A stretch of 51,869 bases of DNA from JAAGZL01 sp050288625 (GCA_050288625.1 JBNKEE010000055.1:1-51869), one strand, 5' to 3'; shown: positions 34,761 to 43,571, counted from the first letter of the stretch. Translations and numbers: made by a program. Notes: generated by a model from the letters alone, not told the origin.

Positions 34761-34846
34761 CTTCAATACGCTCTTGCCTGGTTATAGCTTAATCTTGGCC
34801 CAGGTTTCACCCGCAAGTAAGTCGATTGACATAGAGGATACAGTGT

Positions 34847-35083
34847 ATGGCAGTTTCTGACCTTTTACTTCAAGGTATAAACCTGATGCTGCTCGGGATG
34901 GGTATGGTATTCACATTTTTGGCCGTACTGGTTGTAGCACTAAATGGCATGTCCCGTCTGGCCACATCAATATCCGGTCCTGAAGAGGCTGAGGCGACCT
35001 CTATAAAGGCAGCAACTGAGGGGGATGCGGAATTAATCGCCGTTATTTCTGCTGCTATAAATAAATTTAGAACAAGAAAATAG
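34847..35083 (+). CDS. oadG: Oxaloacetate decarboxylase gamma subunit
   Basis: Small membrane subunit (78 aa) of the Na+-translocating oxaloacetate decarboxylase; it links the alpha and beta subunits and speeds catalysis. One transmembrane helix (INLMLLGMGMVFTFLAVLVVAL, position ~11-32) contains the GMGMVF pattern of the family, followed by an acidic linker and a basic C-terminus. Zinc-binding His residues seen in some OadG tails are absent. First gene of oadGAB. Confidence 0.9.
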   Translation: MAVSDLLLQGINLMLLGMGMVFTFLAVLVVALNGMSRLATSISGPEEAEATSIKAATEGDAELIAVISAAINKFRTRK

Positions 35084-35156
35084 ACCGAATTTACAGATTG
35101 TAAGTCTGACATGATCAGTACACCATTTTTAACATTTGCCAAAGTAAAGAAGACCT

Positions 35157-36941
35157 ATGAGCAATAAAAAACCTTTAGGAATCACAGAACTCGTCCTTCG
35201 TGACGGGCATCAATCTCTGTTTGCTACACGTATGCGTATTGAAGATATGCTGCCTATTGCAGAGAAACTGGACAAAGTCGGATACTGGTCTTTGGAGACC
35301 TGGGGCGGCGCCACCTTTGACTCATGTATTCGCTACCTTGGAGAAGACCCGTGGGAACGCCTGCGCCGTTTGAAGGCCGCGATGCCAAACACTCCTATGC
35401 AGATGTTGTTCCGTGCCCAGAATATCCTAGGTTACCGCCACTATGCCGATGATGTAGTGAAGGCCTTTGTAGAACGAGCTGCGGTAAACGGCATGGATGT
35501 TTTTCGCATCTTTGACGCCATGAATGATGTACGTAACCTTGAAACGGCGGTAAAGGCCACATTGGCTGTGGATAAACATGCCCAAGGTGCAATGTCATAC
35601 ACTGTAAGCCCAGTGCATAACCTCCAATACTGGTTGGATATGGCAAGACGCTTGGAAGACATGGGATGTCATTCCGTATGTATCAAAGATATGGCCGGCC
35701 TGCTCAAGCCCTATGTGGCCTTCGAACTGGTAACAAGCCTGAAAGAGAATCTATCGGTGCCCATAGCTCTGCAGAGTCATGCCACTACCGGCATGAGCAC
35801 CACCACAAATATCAAGGCAGCTGAGGCAGGGATTGATTTACTGGATACATCTATCTCCTCCATGAGTATGACCTACGGTCATTCTGCTACAGAATCGGTG
35901 GTGGCCATCCTGGATGAAACAGACCGTGATACCGGGCTTAATCTTCAGTTGCTGGAAGAGATAGCGGCATATTTTCGTGAGGTACGCAAAAAATATGCGA
36001 AATTTGAAGGGTCACTCAAAGGCGTAGACTCCCGTATATTGGTTGCTCAGGTGCCAGGTGGCATGCTGACCAATATGGAGAACCAGCTGCGTGAGCAGGG
36101 CGCGAGCGACAAGCTGGACGCAGTACTCGAAGAGATCCCGAAGGTGCGCGAAGATCTTGGTTTTATCCCGCTAGTTACTCCCACCTCACAGATCGTAGGT
36201 ACACAGGCCGTACTGAATGTACTTACTGGCGAACGCTATAAATCAATCTCCAAGGAGACTGCCGGTGTGCTTAAAGGTGAGTATGGTGCCTCTCCGGCTC
36301 CAGTGAACAAAGATCTTCAAGCAAAAGTGTTGGAAGGTGCAGAAGCCATCACATGTCGTCCAGCAGATCTGCTTTCGCCTGAGGTAGATAAGCTTACCGC
36401 AGAACTTGAGACTATTGCCCAGGAGAAGAAATTGGATCTGGCTGAGGATATCATTGATGATGTGCTCACCTACGCGTTGTTTCCTCAGGTCGGCCTGAAA
36501 TTTCTGGAGAATCGTAATAACCCAGATGCCTTTGAACCGGCGCCTGGTACCGAGGAGCCTGCACCAGCTACGGCAGCCACAGCCCCGGCGGCTACAGCAA
36601 GTGGTGCAGAGGCCTACACCGTACAGGTGAATGGCAAATCTTATGATGTGACTGTATCGGCAGGTGGAGTAGTCAGTAGTGTAGCTCCGGCTGCAGCGCC
36701 TGCTGCGACTCCGGCTCCAGCCACAGGTGGAGCCGCTATTGCGTCACCGCTTACGGGTAATATATTCAAGATCAAGGTGACTCCAGGTCAAAATGTTGCT
36801 GAAGGAGATGTTGTAATGATCTTGGAAGCCATGAAGATGGAAACCGAGGTGCGTGCAAACGCGAGCGGCACCGTTGCTTCAATAGCCGTTAAAGAGGGCG
36901 ATGCCGTACACGTCGGTGACACCCTGATTGTATTGGGGTAG
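35157..36941 (+). CDS. oadA: Oxaloacetate decarboxylase alpha subunit (biotin carboxyltransferase)
   Basis: Soluble biotin-containing subunit of 594 aa; moves CO2 from oxaloacetate to biotin, producing pyruvate. The carboxyltransferase domain begins with ELVLRDGHQSLFATRM and includes the metal site (QSHATTGMST). After a PYC_OADA domain comes an Ala/Pro-rich linker (~460-520). The C-terminal biotinyl domain carries the biotinylated K560 in EAMKMETEV. The order gamma-alpha-beta and tight spacing to oadB (3 nt) are standard. Confidence 0.97.
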   Translation: MSNKKPLGITELVLRDGHQSLFATRMRIEDMLPIAEKLDKVGYWSLETWGGATFDSCIRYLGEDPWERLRRLKAAMPNTPMQMLFRAQNILGYRHYADDVVKAFVERAAVNGMDVFRIFDAMNDVRNLETAVKATLAVDKHAQGAMSYTVSPVHNLQYWLDMARRLEDMGCHSVCIKDMAGLLKPYVAFELVTSLKENLSVPIALQSHATTGMSTTTNIKAAEAGIDLLDTSISSMSMTYGHSATESVVAILDETDRDTGLNLQLLEEIAAYFREVRKKYAKFEGSLKGVDSRILVAQVPGGMLTNMENQLREQGASDKLDAVLEEIPKVREDLGFIPLVTPTSQIVGTQAVLNVLTGERYKSISKETAGVLKGEYGASPAPVNKDLQAKVLEGAEAITCRPADLLSPEVDKLTAELETIAQEKKLDLAEDIIDDVLTYALFPQVGLKFLENRNNPDAFEPAPGTEEPAPATAATAPAATASGAEAYTVQVNGKSYDVTVSAGGVVSSVAPAAAPAATPAPATGGAAIASPLTGNIFKIKVTPGQNVAEGDVVMILEAMKMETEVRANASGTVASIAVKEGDAVHVGDTLIVLG

Positions 36942-36944
36942 GTA

Positions 36945-38081
36945 ATGAACGGATTTGAAGCGCTATGGCAATCTATGGGGATCGCCAATATGGAGTGGGG
37001 CCAGCTATTGATGATGCTGGTGGGCTGTCTACTCATCTATCTGGCTATCAATAAGAAGTTTGAACCACTACTGCTGTTACCGATCGGTTTTGGTGCCATC
37101 TTGAGTAATATCCCTGTGGCAGGTATCGCTGGTCCGGATGGACTTCTAGGTTTGATCTACCATACGGGTATAGAGACTGGTGTATTTCCTCTGCTCATAT
37201 TTATGGGCGTGGGGGCTCTGACCGACTTCGGAGCGTTAATAGCTATGCCTAGCACCTTGCTGCTTGGCGCTGCCGCTCAATTCGGTATATTTGCCACATT
37301 GCTTGGAGCCCTGGCCCTTAACGCCATCCCTGGTTTTAATTTTAGTCTGTCTGATGCGTCTGCCATCGCTATTATTGGTGGCGCAGATGGTCCAACGGCC
37401 ATATTTCTTGCCTCACGTCTCTCACCGGATCTACTGGGGGCAATCGCTGTGGCTGCATATTCCTATATGGCTCTGGTGCCGATTATTCAGCCACCAATAA
37501 TGCGCGCTCTGACCAGTGAAAAAGAGCGTAACGTAGAGATGCAGCAACTACGGCATGTGAGTAAGCTAGAAAAGATCCTGTTTCCCTTCACGGTATTGGT
37601 GCTATGTATACTATTCTTGCCATCTGCCGCACCCCTGATCGGTATGCTGATGTTCGGTAATCTGCTTAGAGAGAGCGGGGTGGTGGAACGTCTAAGCCGA
37701 GCAGCACAAAATGAGATCATCAACATAGTCACTATATTCCTGGGACTGGCTGTTGGATCCAAACTGTCTGCAGACAAGTTCCTCAGTATCGAGACCTTGG
37801 GCATACTTGCACTTGGAGCCCTGGCCTTTTGCATAGGTACTGCAGCGGGCGTGCTGATGGCAAAGGTCATGCATAGGGTTACCGGTGGGAAGATAAATCC
37901 TCTTATCGGGGCCGCAGGTGTCTCCGCAGTACCTATGGCTGCACGAGTGGTCAACAAGGTAGGGCTTGAAAGTAATCACCACAATTTCCTGTTGATGCAC
38001 GCCATGGGGCCTAATGTGGCCGGGGTAATCGGCTCAGCCGTTGCCGCAGGCGTACTCCTCGCGGTTGTTGGAGGTCAATAA
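36945..38081 (+). CDS. oadB: Oxaloacetate decarboxylase beta subunit (Na+ pump)
   Basis: Integral membrane subunit that decarboxylates carboxybiotin and exports Na+. The 378-aa sequence is made mostly of hydrophobic helices, with the conserved NPLIGAAGVSAVPMAARVV region (~309-327), GGADGPTAIFLAS, and QPPIMRAL. It is at the short end of the OadB/MmdB size range. Together OadGAB uses oxaloacetate to build a sodium gradient or feed pyruvate. Confidence 0.95.
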   Translation: MNGFEALWQSMGIANMEWGQLLMMLVGCLLIYLAINKKFEPLLLLPIGFGAILSNIPVAGIAGPDGLLGLIYHTGIETGVFPLLIFMGVGALTDFGALIAMPSTLLLGAAAQFGIFATLLGALALNAIPGFNFSLSDASAIAIIGGADGPTAIFLASRLSPDLLGAIAVAAYSYMALVPIIQPPIMRALTSEKERNVEMQQLRHVSKLEKILFPFTVLVLCILFLPSAAPLIGMLMFGNLLRESGVVERLSRAAQNEIINIVTIFLGLAVGSKLSADKFLSIETLGILALGALAFCIGTAAGVLMAKVMHRVTGGKINPLIGAAGVSAVPMAARVVNKVGLESNHHNFLLMHAMGPNVAGVIGSAVAAGVLLAVVGGQ

Positions 38082-38086
38082 AATCA

Positions 38087-38102
38087 GGCGGTTATAACCA
38101 CC
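38087..38102 (+). terminator. Weak hairpin after oadB
   Basis: GGCGGTTATAACCACC forms a near-palindrome with one mismatched pair and a tight turn, followed by TCATTTTC. It is 6 nt beyond the oadB stop and could end the oad transcript before the yceD promoter. Weak. Confidence 0.35.
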
Positions 38103-38166
38103 TCATTTTCTCTGGATCTAAACAAAATTCAGGGTGTATTATCCTGGAAACTGACTTGGTTTTTCT

Positions 38167-38195
38167 TTGACAGCCAACATCCTGCGTAATAAAAT
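38167..38195 (+). promoter_or_regulatory. Strong sigma-70 promoter of the yceD-rpmF-plsX-fab cluster
   Basis: Perfect -35 TTGACA (38167-38172), 17-bp spacer and -10 TAAAAT (38190-38195, five of six). Transcription would start at about 38201-38204, directly at or 1-4 nt before the yceD ATG at 38205, so the message would be leaderless or nearly so. Confidence 0.7.
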
Positions 38196-38204
38196 TCCCC
38201 GCTT

Positions 38205-38738
38205 ATGTCAGTTCGCCTGCCTGAATTCATTGATCCATGGCATTTCGCAGAGATAGGGAAAGAGTTATCTGGCCAAGTCAGACTAACGAATTTGCCGCGT
38301 CTTGTGGGGATGTTACTTGATCCGAAGGGCGAAGCAGAATTTTTGCTTAGGTTTTATAAGGGAGAGAAAAATCGTATTCATATCACAGGATATGTAAAAG
38401 CAACTTTGACGGTCGAGTGTCAGAGGTGCTTGGAATCTGTAGATATATCCATAGCTTCAGAAGTGGATGTGGTGGTAGTTGAAGGATATGACGAGGCAAA
38501 ACTGCTACCGGATAATCAAGATCCTATGTTGGCAGGAGATAAACGATTAAGATTGAACGAGATTGTAGAAGAAGAGCTGTTACTAGCTTTACCCCAGGTG
38601 CCGATGCATCAGGGAAACGGGTGTGGAACTGCATACGAAAATTTTACCGGGTCTACTGAACAGGCTAACGATAAGACTGGTGAGAAGAAACCAAACCCGT
38701 TTGCAGTGTTGGAAGACCTTAAATCAGAACAGAATTAA
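38205..38738 (+). CDS. yceD: YceD family protein (DUF177)
   Basis: A 177-aa member of the YceD/DUF177 family, conserved next to rpmF and implicated in 23S rRNA accumulation. Signature features are VRLPEFIDP at the N-terminus, LTVECQRCLE with the paired cysteines in the middle, and an acidic helix ending in NEIVEEELLLALPQVP, followed by a tail with PNPFAVLEDLK. The first gene of the lipid/ribosomal-protein cluster. Confidence 0.93.
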   Translation: MSVRLPEFIDPWHFAEIGKELSGQVRLTNLPRLVGMLLDPKGEAEFLLRFYKGEKNRIHITGYVKATLTVECQRCLESVDISIASEVDVVVVEGYDEAKLLPDNQDPMLAGDKRLRLNEIVEEELLLALPQVPMHQGNGCGTAYENFTGSTEQANDKTGEKKPNPFAVLEDLKSEQN

Positions 38739-38763
38739 GTTTTATTATTTAGGAGTTTGAACC

Positions 38764-38943
38764 ATGGCGGTACAAAAGAGTAGAAAAACCCCTTCAAGAC
38801 GTGGCATGCGCCGTTCGCATGATGCGTTAACCGGCAAGACGCTTTCAACTGATCCAACATCAGGTGAAATACATCTGTGTCATAATGTAACAGCTGATGG
38901 CTTTTATCGCGGCCGTAAGGTTATCGCCGACAAGGGCGAGTAA
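38764..38943 (+). CDS. rpmF: 50S ribosomal protein L32
   Basis: A 59-residue protein translated by hand: MAVQKSRKTPSRRGMRRSHD at the N-terminus, then an HLCHNVTADGFYRGRKV core, ending IADKGE. This is L32. ATG 38764 has a good site (TTAGGAGT) upstream. It follows yceD after 25 nt and precedes plsX, as in other Gammaproteobacteria. The sequence lacks the four-cysteine zinc ribbon found in some L32 proteins, which is normal for this group. Confidence 0.97.
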   Translation: MAVQKSRKTPSRRGMRRSHDALTGKTLSTDPTSGEIHLCHNVTADGFYRGRKVIADKGE

Positions 38944-38960
38944 CCAATAAATATAAATAT

Positions 38961-39003
38961 ACCTCTTCGGCTAGTGGGATTATGATCCCCACTAGCCAGA
39001 GGT
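38961..39003. other. Long perfect stem-loop between rpmF and plsX
   Basis: GGCTAGTGGG (38969-38978) pairs with CCCACTAGCC (38988-38997); an outer ACCTCT/AGAGGT pair (38961-38966 and 38998-39003) extends the stem across a small bulge. No T-run follows, so it is not a standard terminator. It could be an RNA processing, stability or attenuation element separating highly expressed rpmF from plsX. Confidence 0.55.
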
Positions 39004-39047
39004 GATAAAACAATTACCTTCTAATATCTTTGGGGCGTGTAAATTCG

Positions 39048-40073
39048 ATGGCACGATCTAACCGAATCACCATCGCATTGGATGCTATGGGCGGAGACCA
39101 CGGTGCAAGCGTTATAGTGCCTGCAGCCCTGGATTTTCTGAATCATGACTATGATGTTGATTTGATCCTAGTTGGCAAAGAGGATGTTATCAGACAGCAT
39201 CTAAATGGCCACGATGGTAAACGCCTAACCATAAAACATGCTTCAGAGGAAGTGGCTATGGATGAGCCTCCGTCCAAGGCCCTTAGGAGCAAAAAAGATT
39301 CATCCATGCGTGTAGCTATAAACCTGGTGCATGAAGGTGTAGCTGACGCATGCGTCAGTGCCGGTAATACCGGGGCGCTGATGGCAACCGCGCGTTTTGT
39401 TCTTAAGACACTCCCTAATATAGACAGACCAGCAATAATATCAGCACTACCCAACATCGAAGGACACACCTGGATGTTGGATCTTGGTGCAAACGTTGAT
39501 TGTAGCGCCGAACATCTGTTTCAGTTTGCGGTTATGGGGAGTGAACTGATCTCATCCGTAGATGGAATCGAAACACCCAGGGTAGGCTTGCTTAACGTCG
39601 GAGAGGAAGAGATCAAGGGAAATGAGCAGGTAAAGGGTGCTCATGAACTACTACTTAACAGCTCACTCAACTACATTGGATATATAGAAGGCGATCAGAT
39701 CTTTACCGGTGGTGCTGATTTGATTGTTTGTGATGGTTTTGTTGGAAACGTTTCTCTCAAGAGTAGTGAGGGAGTGGCAAAATTGTTTCGGCACTTTCTG
39801 ACCAACTCTTTCAAACAGAGCCTACTGACCAGAATCGCCGGATTCATCGCGATGCCGGTATTACAACATTTTAAAAGTTCCTTTGATCCAAGAAACTACA
39901 ATGGAGCTACCCTGCTAGGGTTAAATGGTATCGTGATAAAGAGCCATGGTGGGGCCGATATTCACGCATTCGAAAATGCTATTCGCATGGCAAAAAAGGA
40001 AATTATGGAACATGTGCCTGAGCACATTGTCGAGGGGATAGGGAACCAGTTTGCCAATAGGGGTGCAGCGTGA
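39048..40073 (+). CDS. plsX: Phosphate acyltransferase PlsX
   Basis: Acyl-ACP:phosphate acyltransferase that makes acyl-phosphate for phospholipid synthesis. The family N-terminus ITIALDAMGGDHGASVIVPAAL and GAMVAPs-like ANVDCSAEHL, GEEEIKGNEQVK and VCDGFVGNVSLKSSEG are present. I chose ATG 39048 (341 aa); the frame opens to a GTG at 39030 but the family starts about 4-8 residues before ITIALDAMGGD. The stop overlaps the fabH GTG (GTGA). Confidence 0.95.
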   Translation: MARSNRITIALDAMGGDHGASVIVPAALDFLNHDYDVDLILVGKEDVIRQHLNGHDGKRLTIKHASEEVAMDEPPSKALRSKKDSSMRVAINLVHEGVADACVSAGNTGALMATARFVLKTLPNIDRPAIISALPNIEGHTWMLDLGANVDCSAEHLFQFAVMGSELISSVDGIETPRVGLLNVGEEEIKGNEQVKGAHELLLNSSLNYIGYIEGDQIFTGGADLIVCDGFVGNVSLKSSEGVAKLFRHFLTNSFKQSLLTRIAGFIAMPVLQHFKSSFDPRNYNGATLLGLNGIVIKSHGGADIHAFENAIRMAKKEIMEHVPEHIVEGIGNQFANRGAA

Positions 40074-41038
40074 AATATGCCCGCATTATTGGAACCGGTA
40101 GTTATCTGCCGGAGAAAATCCTGACAAATCATGATCTGGAACGGATGGTCGATACATCTGACCAGTGGATCCAAGAACGCACTGGTATAAAGAAGCGCCA
40201 TATTGCTGGGGATAATGAATTCACCTGTGATCTCGCGGAAAAGGCCGCACGTAATGCCATTGATGCAGCCGGAATCGATGTATCTGAGATCGACCTTATA
40301 ATCGTGGCCACAACAACCGCAGACCAGGTATTTCCCAGTACAGCATGCTTGTTACAACAACGTCTGGATATTCATGGCTGTCCTGCCTTTGATGTACAGG
40401 CGGTTTGCACAGGTTTTATCTACGCAATCAGCGTTGCTGAAAAATTCATGCGAGCAGGAGGTATACGGAATGCCCTGGTTGTTGGTGCTGAAACGTTTTC
40501 TAGAATAATCGACTGGACCGATCGTGACACTTGTGTGCTGTTTGGCGATGGTGCAGGTGCTGTAGTATTACAGCCATCTGATGAAGCTGGCATTATATCC
40601 ACCCATTTGCATGCAGACGGTGAATTTAAAGATCTACTGTCAGTGCCGATTGGTATATCCAAAGGATTTGATCAGTTGCAGGAAGGTAAGGCATATGCCC
40701 AGATGAAGGGTAATGAGGTGTTTAAAATCGCAGTGACGACTCTGGGTCGTATTGCTGATGAGACCCTGAATACGAATAATATGCAGAAATCGGATTTAGA
40801 TTGGCTGATACCTCATCAAGCTAACATCCGTATAATCAATGCAACTGCCAAGAAGTTAAAGATGTCGATGGATCAGGTGGTGGTAACTGTAGGTGAGCAT
40901 GGAAATACTTCAGCTGCATCAGTCCCACTTGCCCTAGACGTCGCGGTAAGAGATGGGCGTATCAAACGCGGAGAGAAACTCCTGATGGAGGCGTTTGGTG
41001 GTGGATTTACTTGGGGATCGGTACTGCTCACATACTAG
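40070..41038 (+). CDS. fabH: 3-oxoacyl-ACP synthase III
   Basis: Initiating condensing enzyme of type II fatty-acid synthesis, 322 aa, joining acetyl-CoA and malonyl-ACP. The Cys-His-Asn catalytic triad is present: C113 in QAVCTGFIYA, His in LIPHQANIRI, Asn in GEHGNTSAASVP. The start is a GTG overlapping the plsX stop. In the standard gene order fabD would come next; here fabG follows directly. Confidence 0.97.
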   Translation: MKYARIIGTGSYLPEKILTNHDLERMVDTSDQWIQERTGIKKRHIAGDNEFTCDLAEKAARNAIDAAGIDVSEIDLIIVATTTADQVFPSTACLLQQRLDIHGCPAFDVQAVCTGFIYAISVAEKFMRAGGIRNALVVGAETFSRIIDWTDRDTCVLFGDGAGAVVLQPSDEAGIISTHLHADGEFKDLLSVPIGISKGFDQLQEGKAYAQMKGNEVFKIAVTTLGRIADETLNTNNMQKSDLDWLIPHQANIRIINATAKKLKMSMDQVVVTVGEHGNTSAASVPLALDVAVRDGRIKRGEKLLMEAFGGGFTWGSVLLTY

Positions 41039-41050
41039 ATGAGGTCATCA

Positions 41051-41791
41051 ATGCTAAATAGTGAAATCGCGCTGGTTACCGGCGCCAGCAGAGGTATAGG
41101 CGCTGCTATAGCAGACGCACTTGGTAAGAGTGGTGCAGCAGTAATCGGCACAGCCACATCTAAGCCTGGGGCAGCTGCCATCTCAGACAGATTCCGAACT
41201 GCAGGTGTAAAAGGCAAGGGCATGGTATTGGACGTAACTGATCCTGAGTCAGTTACTTCAGTTATCAAAGAGGTCAGCTCAGAATTCGGCGCGCCCACCA
41301 TTCTGGTCAATAATGCTGGCATTACCCGCGATAATCTGATGCTTCGAATGAAGGATGATGAGTGGGCAGATATTATCGATACTAACCTTACATCGATTTT
41401 TCGTGTATCCAAGGCCTGCCTGCGTGGGATGATGAAGGCGCAAAAAGGCCGGATAATTAATGTTGGCTCAGTAGTAGGTTCCACGGGGAATCCTGGACAG
41501 GCCAACTATGCAGCGGCAAAAGCAGGTATAATCGGATTCACTAAATCCTTGGCGCGAGAGGTAGGTTCCCGTAACATTACTGTGAATACCGTAGCGCCAG
41601 GATTTATAGACACAGACATGACCAGGGAATTGTCGGAAGAGCAACGAAATGCCTTGTTGGGAGGGATACCATTAGGACGTCTAGGTAGTGCGGATGAGAT
41701 CGCAAAAGCTGTTTTGTTCCTTGCTTCTGATGACTCCAGCTACATCACAGGGGAGACCCTGCATGTTAATGGCGGTATGTTTATGGGTTAA
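41051..41791 (+). CDS. fabG: 3-oxoacyl-ACP reductase
   Basis: NADPH-dependent SDR reductase of about 246 aa. Motifs are the cofactor loop VTGASRGIGAAIA, NNAGITRDNLMLRM and the catalytic Ser/Tyr/Lys (NVGSVVGSTG, then YAAAK), with PGFIDTDMT. I chose ATG 41051 because GAGGT lies 5 nt upstream; an in-frame ATG at 41039, right after the fabH stop, has none. fabD, which normally sits between fabH and fabG, is absent. Confidence 0.95.
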   Translation: MLNSEIALVTGASRGIGAAIADALGKSGAAVIGTATSKPGAAAISDRFRTAGVKGKGMVLDVTDPESVTSVIKEVSSEFGAPTILVNNAGITRDNLMLRMKDDEWADIIDTNLTSIFRVSKACLRGMMKAQKGRIINVGSVVGSTGNPGQANYAAAKAGIIGFTKSLAREVGSRNITVNTVAPGFIDTDMTRELSEEQRNALLGGIPLGRLGSADEIAKAVLFLASDDSSYITGETLHVNGGMFMG

Positions 41792-41877
41792 AGCATATTT
41801 CATATAGTTAATAAAATACGTTAAAAAACATCAATAACATACTGTAATATATATTTAATTAGTTATTTATTTTTTGT

Positions 41878-41927
41878 CCAAATTTATGGAATTTGGGCTT
41901 TTAACTTTGACTGAATGTGAATACAAT
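41878..41927 (+). promoter_or_regulatory. Possible terminator and promoter between fabG and acpP
   Basis: In the 189-bp AT-rich gap, CCAAATT (41878-41884) pairs with AATTTGG (41890-41896) and is followed by GCTTTT, resembling a weak terminator. A possible -10 TACAAT lies at 41922-41927, with TTTAAC 16 bp upstream as a poor -35. Separate transcription of acpP is usual because its product is needed in large amounts. Confidence 0.35.
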
Positions 41928-41980
41928 ATCGGTCGGTCGCTTTTAAGTGATCTTCAATTTACTCGGAGGAATCTAATAAC

Positions 41981-42214
41981 ATGAGCTCTATTGAAGAAAG
42001 GGTAAAAAAGATTGTCATGGAACAGTTGGGAGTTAAAGAGGAGGAAGTTGTTCCTGAGGCCTCTTTTGTTGATGACTTAGGTGCTGATTCTCTTGACACA
42101 GTTGAGCTGGTAATGGCTCTGGAAGAGGAGTTTGAGACTGAAATTCCTGATGAGGAAGCTGAGAAGATCACTACAGTTCAGTTGGCTCTTGATTACGTCA
42201 ACTCACACACCTAA
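41981..42214 (+). CDS. acpP: Acyl carrier protein
   Basis: A 77-aa acidic helical carrier protein. The phosphopantetheine attachment serine is S37 in the DSL motif (GADSLDTVELVMALEEEF). Downstream acidic helices (IPDEEAEKITTVQLALDYV) match AcpP. A strong ribosome-binding site (CGGAGGAA) lies about 10 nt upstream of ATG 41981. Confidence 0.98.
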   Translation: MSSIEERVKKIVMEQLGVKEEEVVPEASFVDDLGADSLDTVELVMALEEEFETEIPDEEAEKITTVQLALDYVNSHT

Positions 42215-42303
42215 TAGCTACAGATATAGTTTTACTTGGTTATGGGGCAACATTAGCTGCCCCATAATACTTTCTCAATCCCGTAAGAGGGTTAAATCTT
42301 AAG

Positions 42304-43551
42304 ATGGCTAGAAGAAGGGTAGTAGTTACCGGACTGGGTATGGTTGCGCCTGTGGGTAATACAGTTGATGTTGCCTGGGGCAATATCCTGGCAGGTAAAA
42401 GCGGCATCCGTCCCATAACTCATATTACAGATATTGAAAAGTTTTCCACCCAGTTTGGTGGTTCTATCGTAGATTTCGATATTACTCAATATATCTCTGA
42501 GAAAGAGGCACGTAAGATGGATACATTCATCCACTACGGGCTTGCTGCCGGCTGTCAGGCCATGGAAGATTCAGGTCTTGAGGTTACTGAGGAAAATGCA
42601 GCGCGCATCGGTGTTGCCGTCGGTGCCGGCATTGGTGGTATTACCGGTATCGAAAACAGCTACGGTACCTACCTGCAACGTGGGCCACGCAAGATATCGC
42701 CCTTTTTCGTACCCGCGAATATAGTAAATATGGTCGCCGGTAATATATCCATAAAGTATGGTCTGAAGGGTCCCAACTACTCCATAGTATCTGCCTGCAG
42801 CACCGGAAGTCACAACATTGGTGAGGCCGCACGTCTGATCAGACACGGTTATGTGGATGCCATGGTTGCTGGTGGTTCTGAGATGGCCACATCACCGGTA
42901 GGACTAGGCGGTTTTGCCGCTGCCCGCGCCCTCTCTACCCGCAATGATGACCCGGAACGCGCCAGTCGCCCATGGGACAAGGATAGGGACGGTTTTGTAC
43001 TAAGTGATGGCGCCGGTGTGGTCGTACTGGAAGAGTATGAAATGGCCAAGGCCAGAGGCGCTAACATCTATGCAGAAGTTGTCGGTGTAGGCATGAACTC
43101 AGACGCATATCACATGACTGCTCCATCACCCAGTGGTGAAGGTGGCAGGGATTGTATGTTGTTGGCCCTGAACGATGCCGGAATAAATGCAGATCAGATC
43201 GACTATATCAACGCCCATGGTACTTCTACTCCTGCAGGTGATCTTGCTGAGACCCTGGGTATCAAGGCCGCATTTGGTGATCATGCCCATAAACTATGTG
43301 TAAGTTCCACCAAGTCCATGACCGGACATATGCTGGGTGCTGCAGGCAGTGCTGAGGCGGTATTCACTATACTAGCGATAAGGGATCAGATTGCACCGCC
43401 TACCATCAATATAGAGAATCAGGATCCAGAATGTGACCTCGATTACGTGGCAAATGCAGCGCGCGAGATGAGGATAGATCTGGCTCTCTCCAACTCATTT
43501 GGTTTTGGTGGCACTAACGGGACGTTGGCCTTTAGCCGCCTGCAAAACTAG
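42304..43551 (+). CDS. fabF: 3-oxoacyl-ACP synthase II
   Basis: Elongating condensing enzyme of 415 aa. The catalytic cysteine is in VSACSTGSHNIGEAA, aligned with the TACTSG cysteine of E. coli FabF. The two histidines are in INAHGTSTPAGD and SMTGHMLGAAG. SRPWDKDRDGFVLSDGAG and the C-terminal SFGFGGTNG complete the signature. Encoded after acpP with a 89-nt gap. Confidence 0.97.
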   Translation: MARRRVVVTGLGMVAPVGNTVDVAWGNILAGKSGIRPITHITDIEKFSTQFGGSIVDFDITQYISEKEARKMDTFIHYGLAAGCQAMEDSGLEVTEENAARIGVAVGAGIGGITGIENSYGTYLQRGPRKISPFFVPANIVNMVAGNISIKYGLKGPNYSIVSACSTGSHNIGEAARLIRHGYVDAMVAGGSEMATSPVGLGGFAAARALSTRNDDPERASRPWDKDRDGFVLSDGAGVVVLEEYEMAKARGANIYAEVVGVGMNSDAYHMTAPSPSGEGGRDCMLLALNDAGINADQIDYINAHGTSTPAGDLAETLGIKAAFGDHAHKLCVSSTKSMTGHMLGAAGSAEAVFTILAIRDQIAPPTINIENQDPECDLDYVANAAREMRIDLALSNSFGFGGTNGTLAFSRLQN

Positions 43552-43571
43552 TCGACAAGAGAGGCCTATCC

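Noticed and set aside
36550..36730. Repetitive GCT/CCG-rich tract in oadA
   Set aside because: It encodes the normal Ala/Pro linker before the biotinyl domain, not a DNA repeat element.
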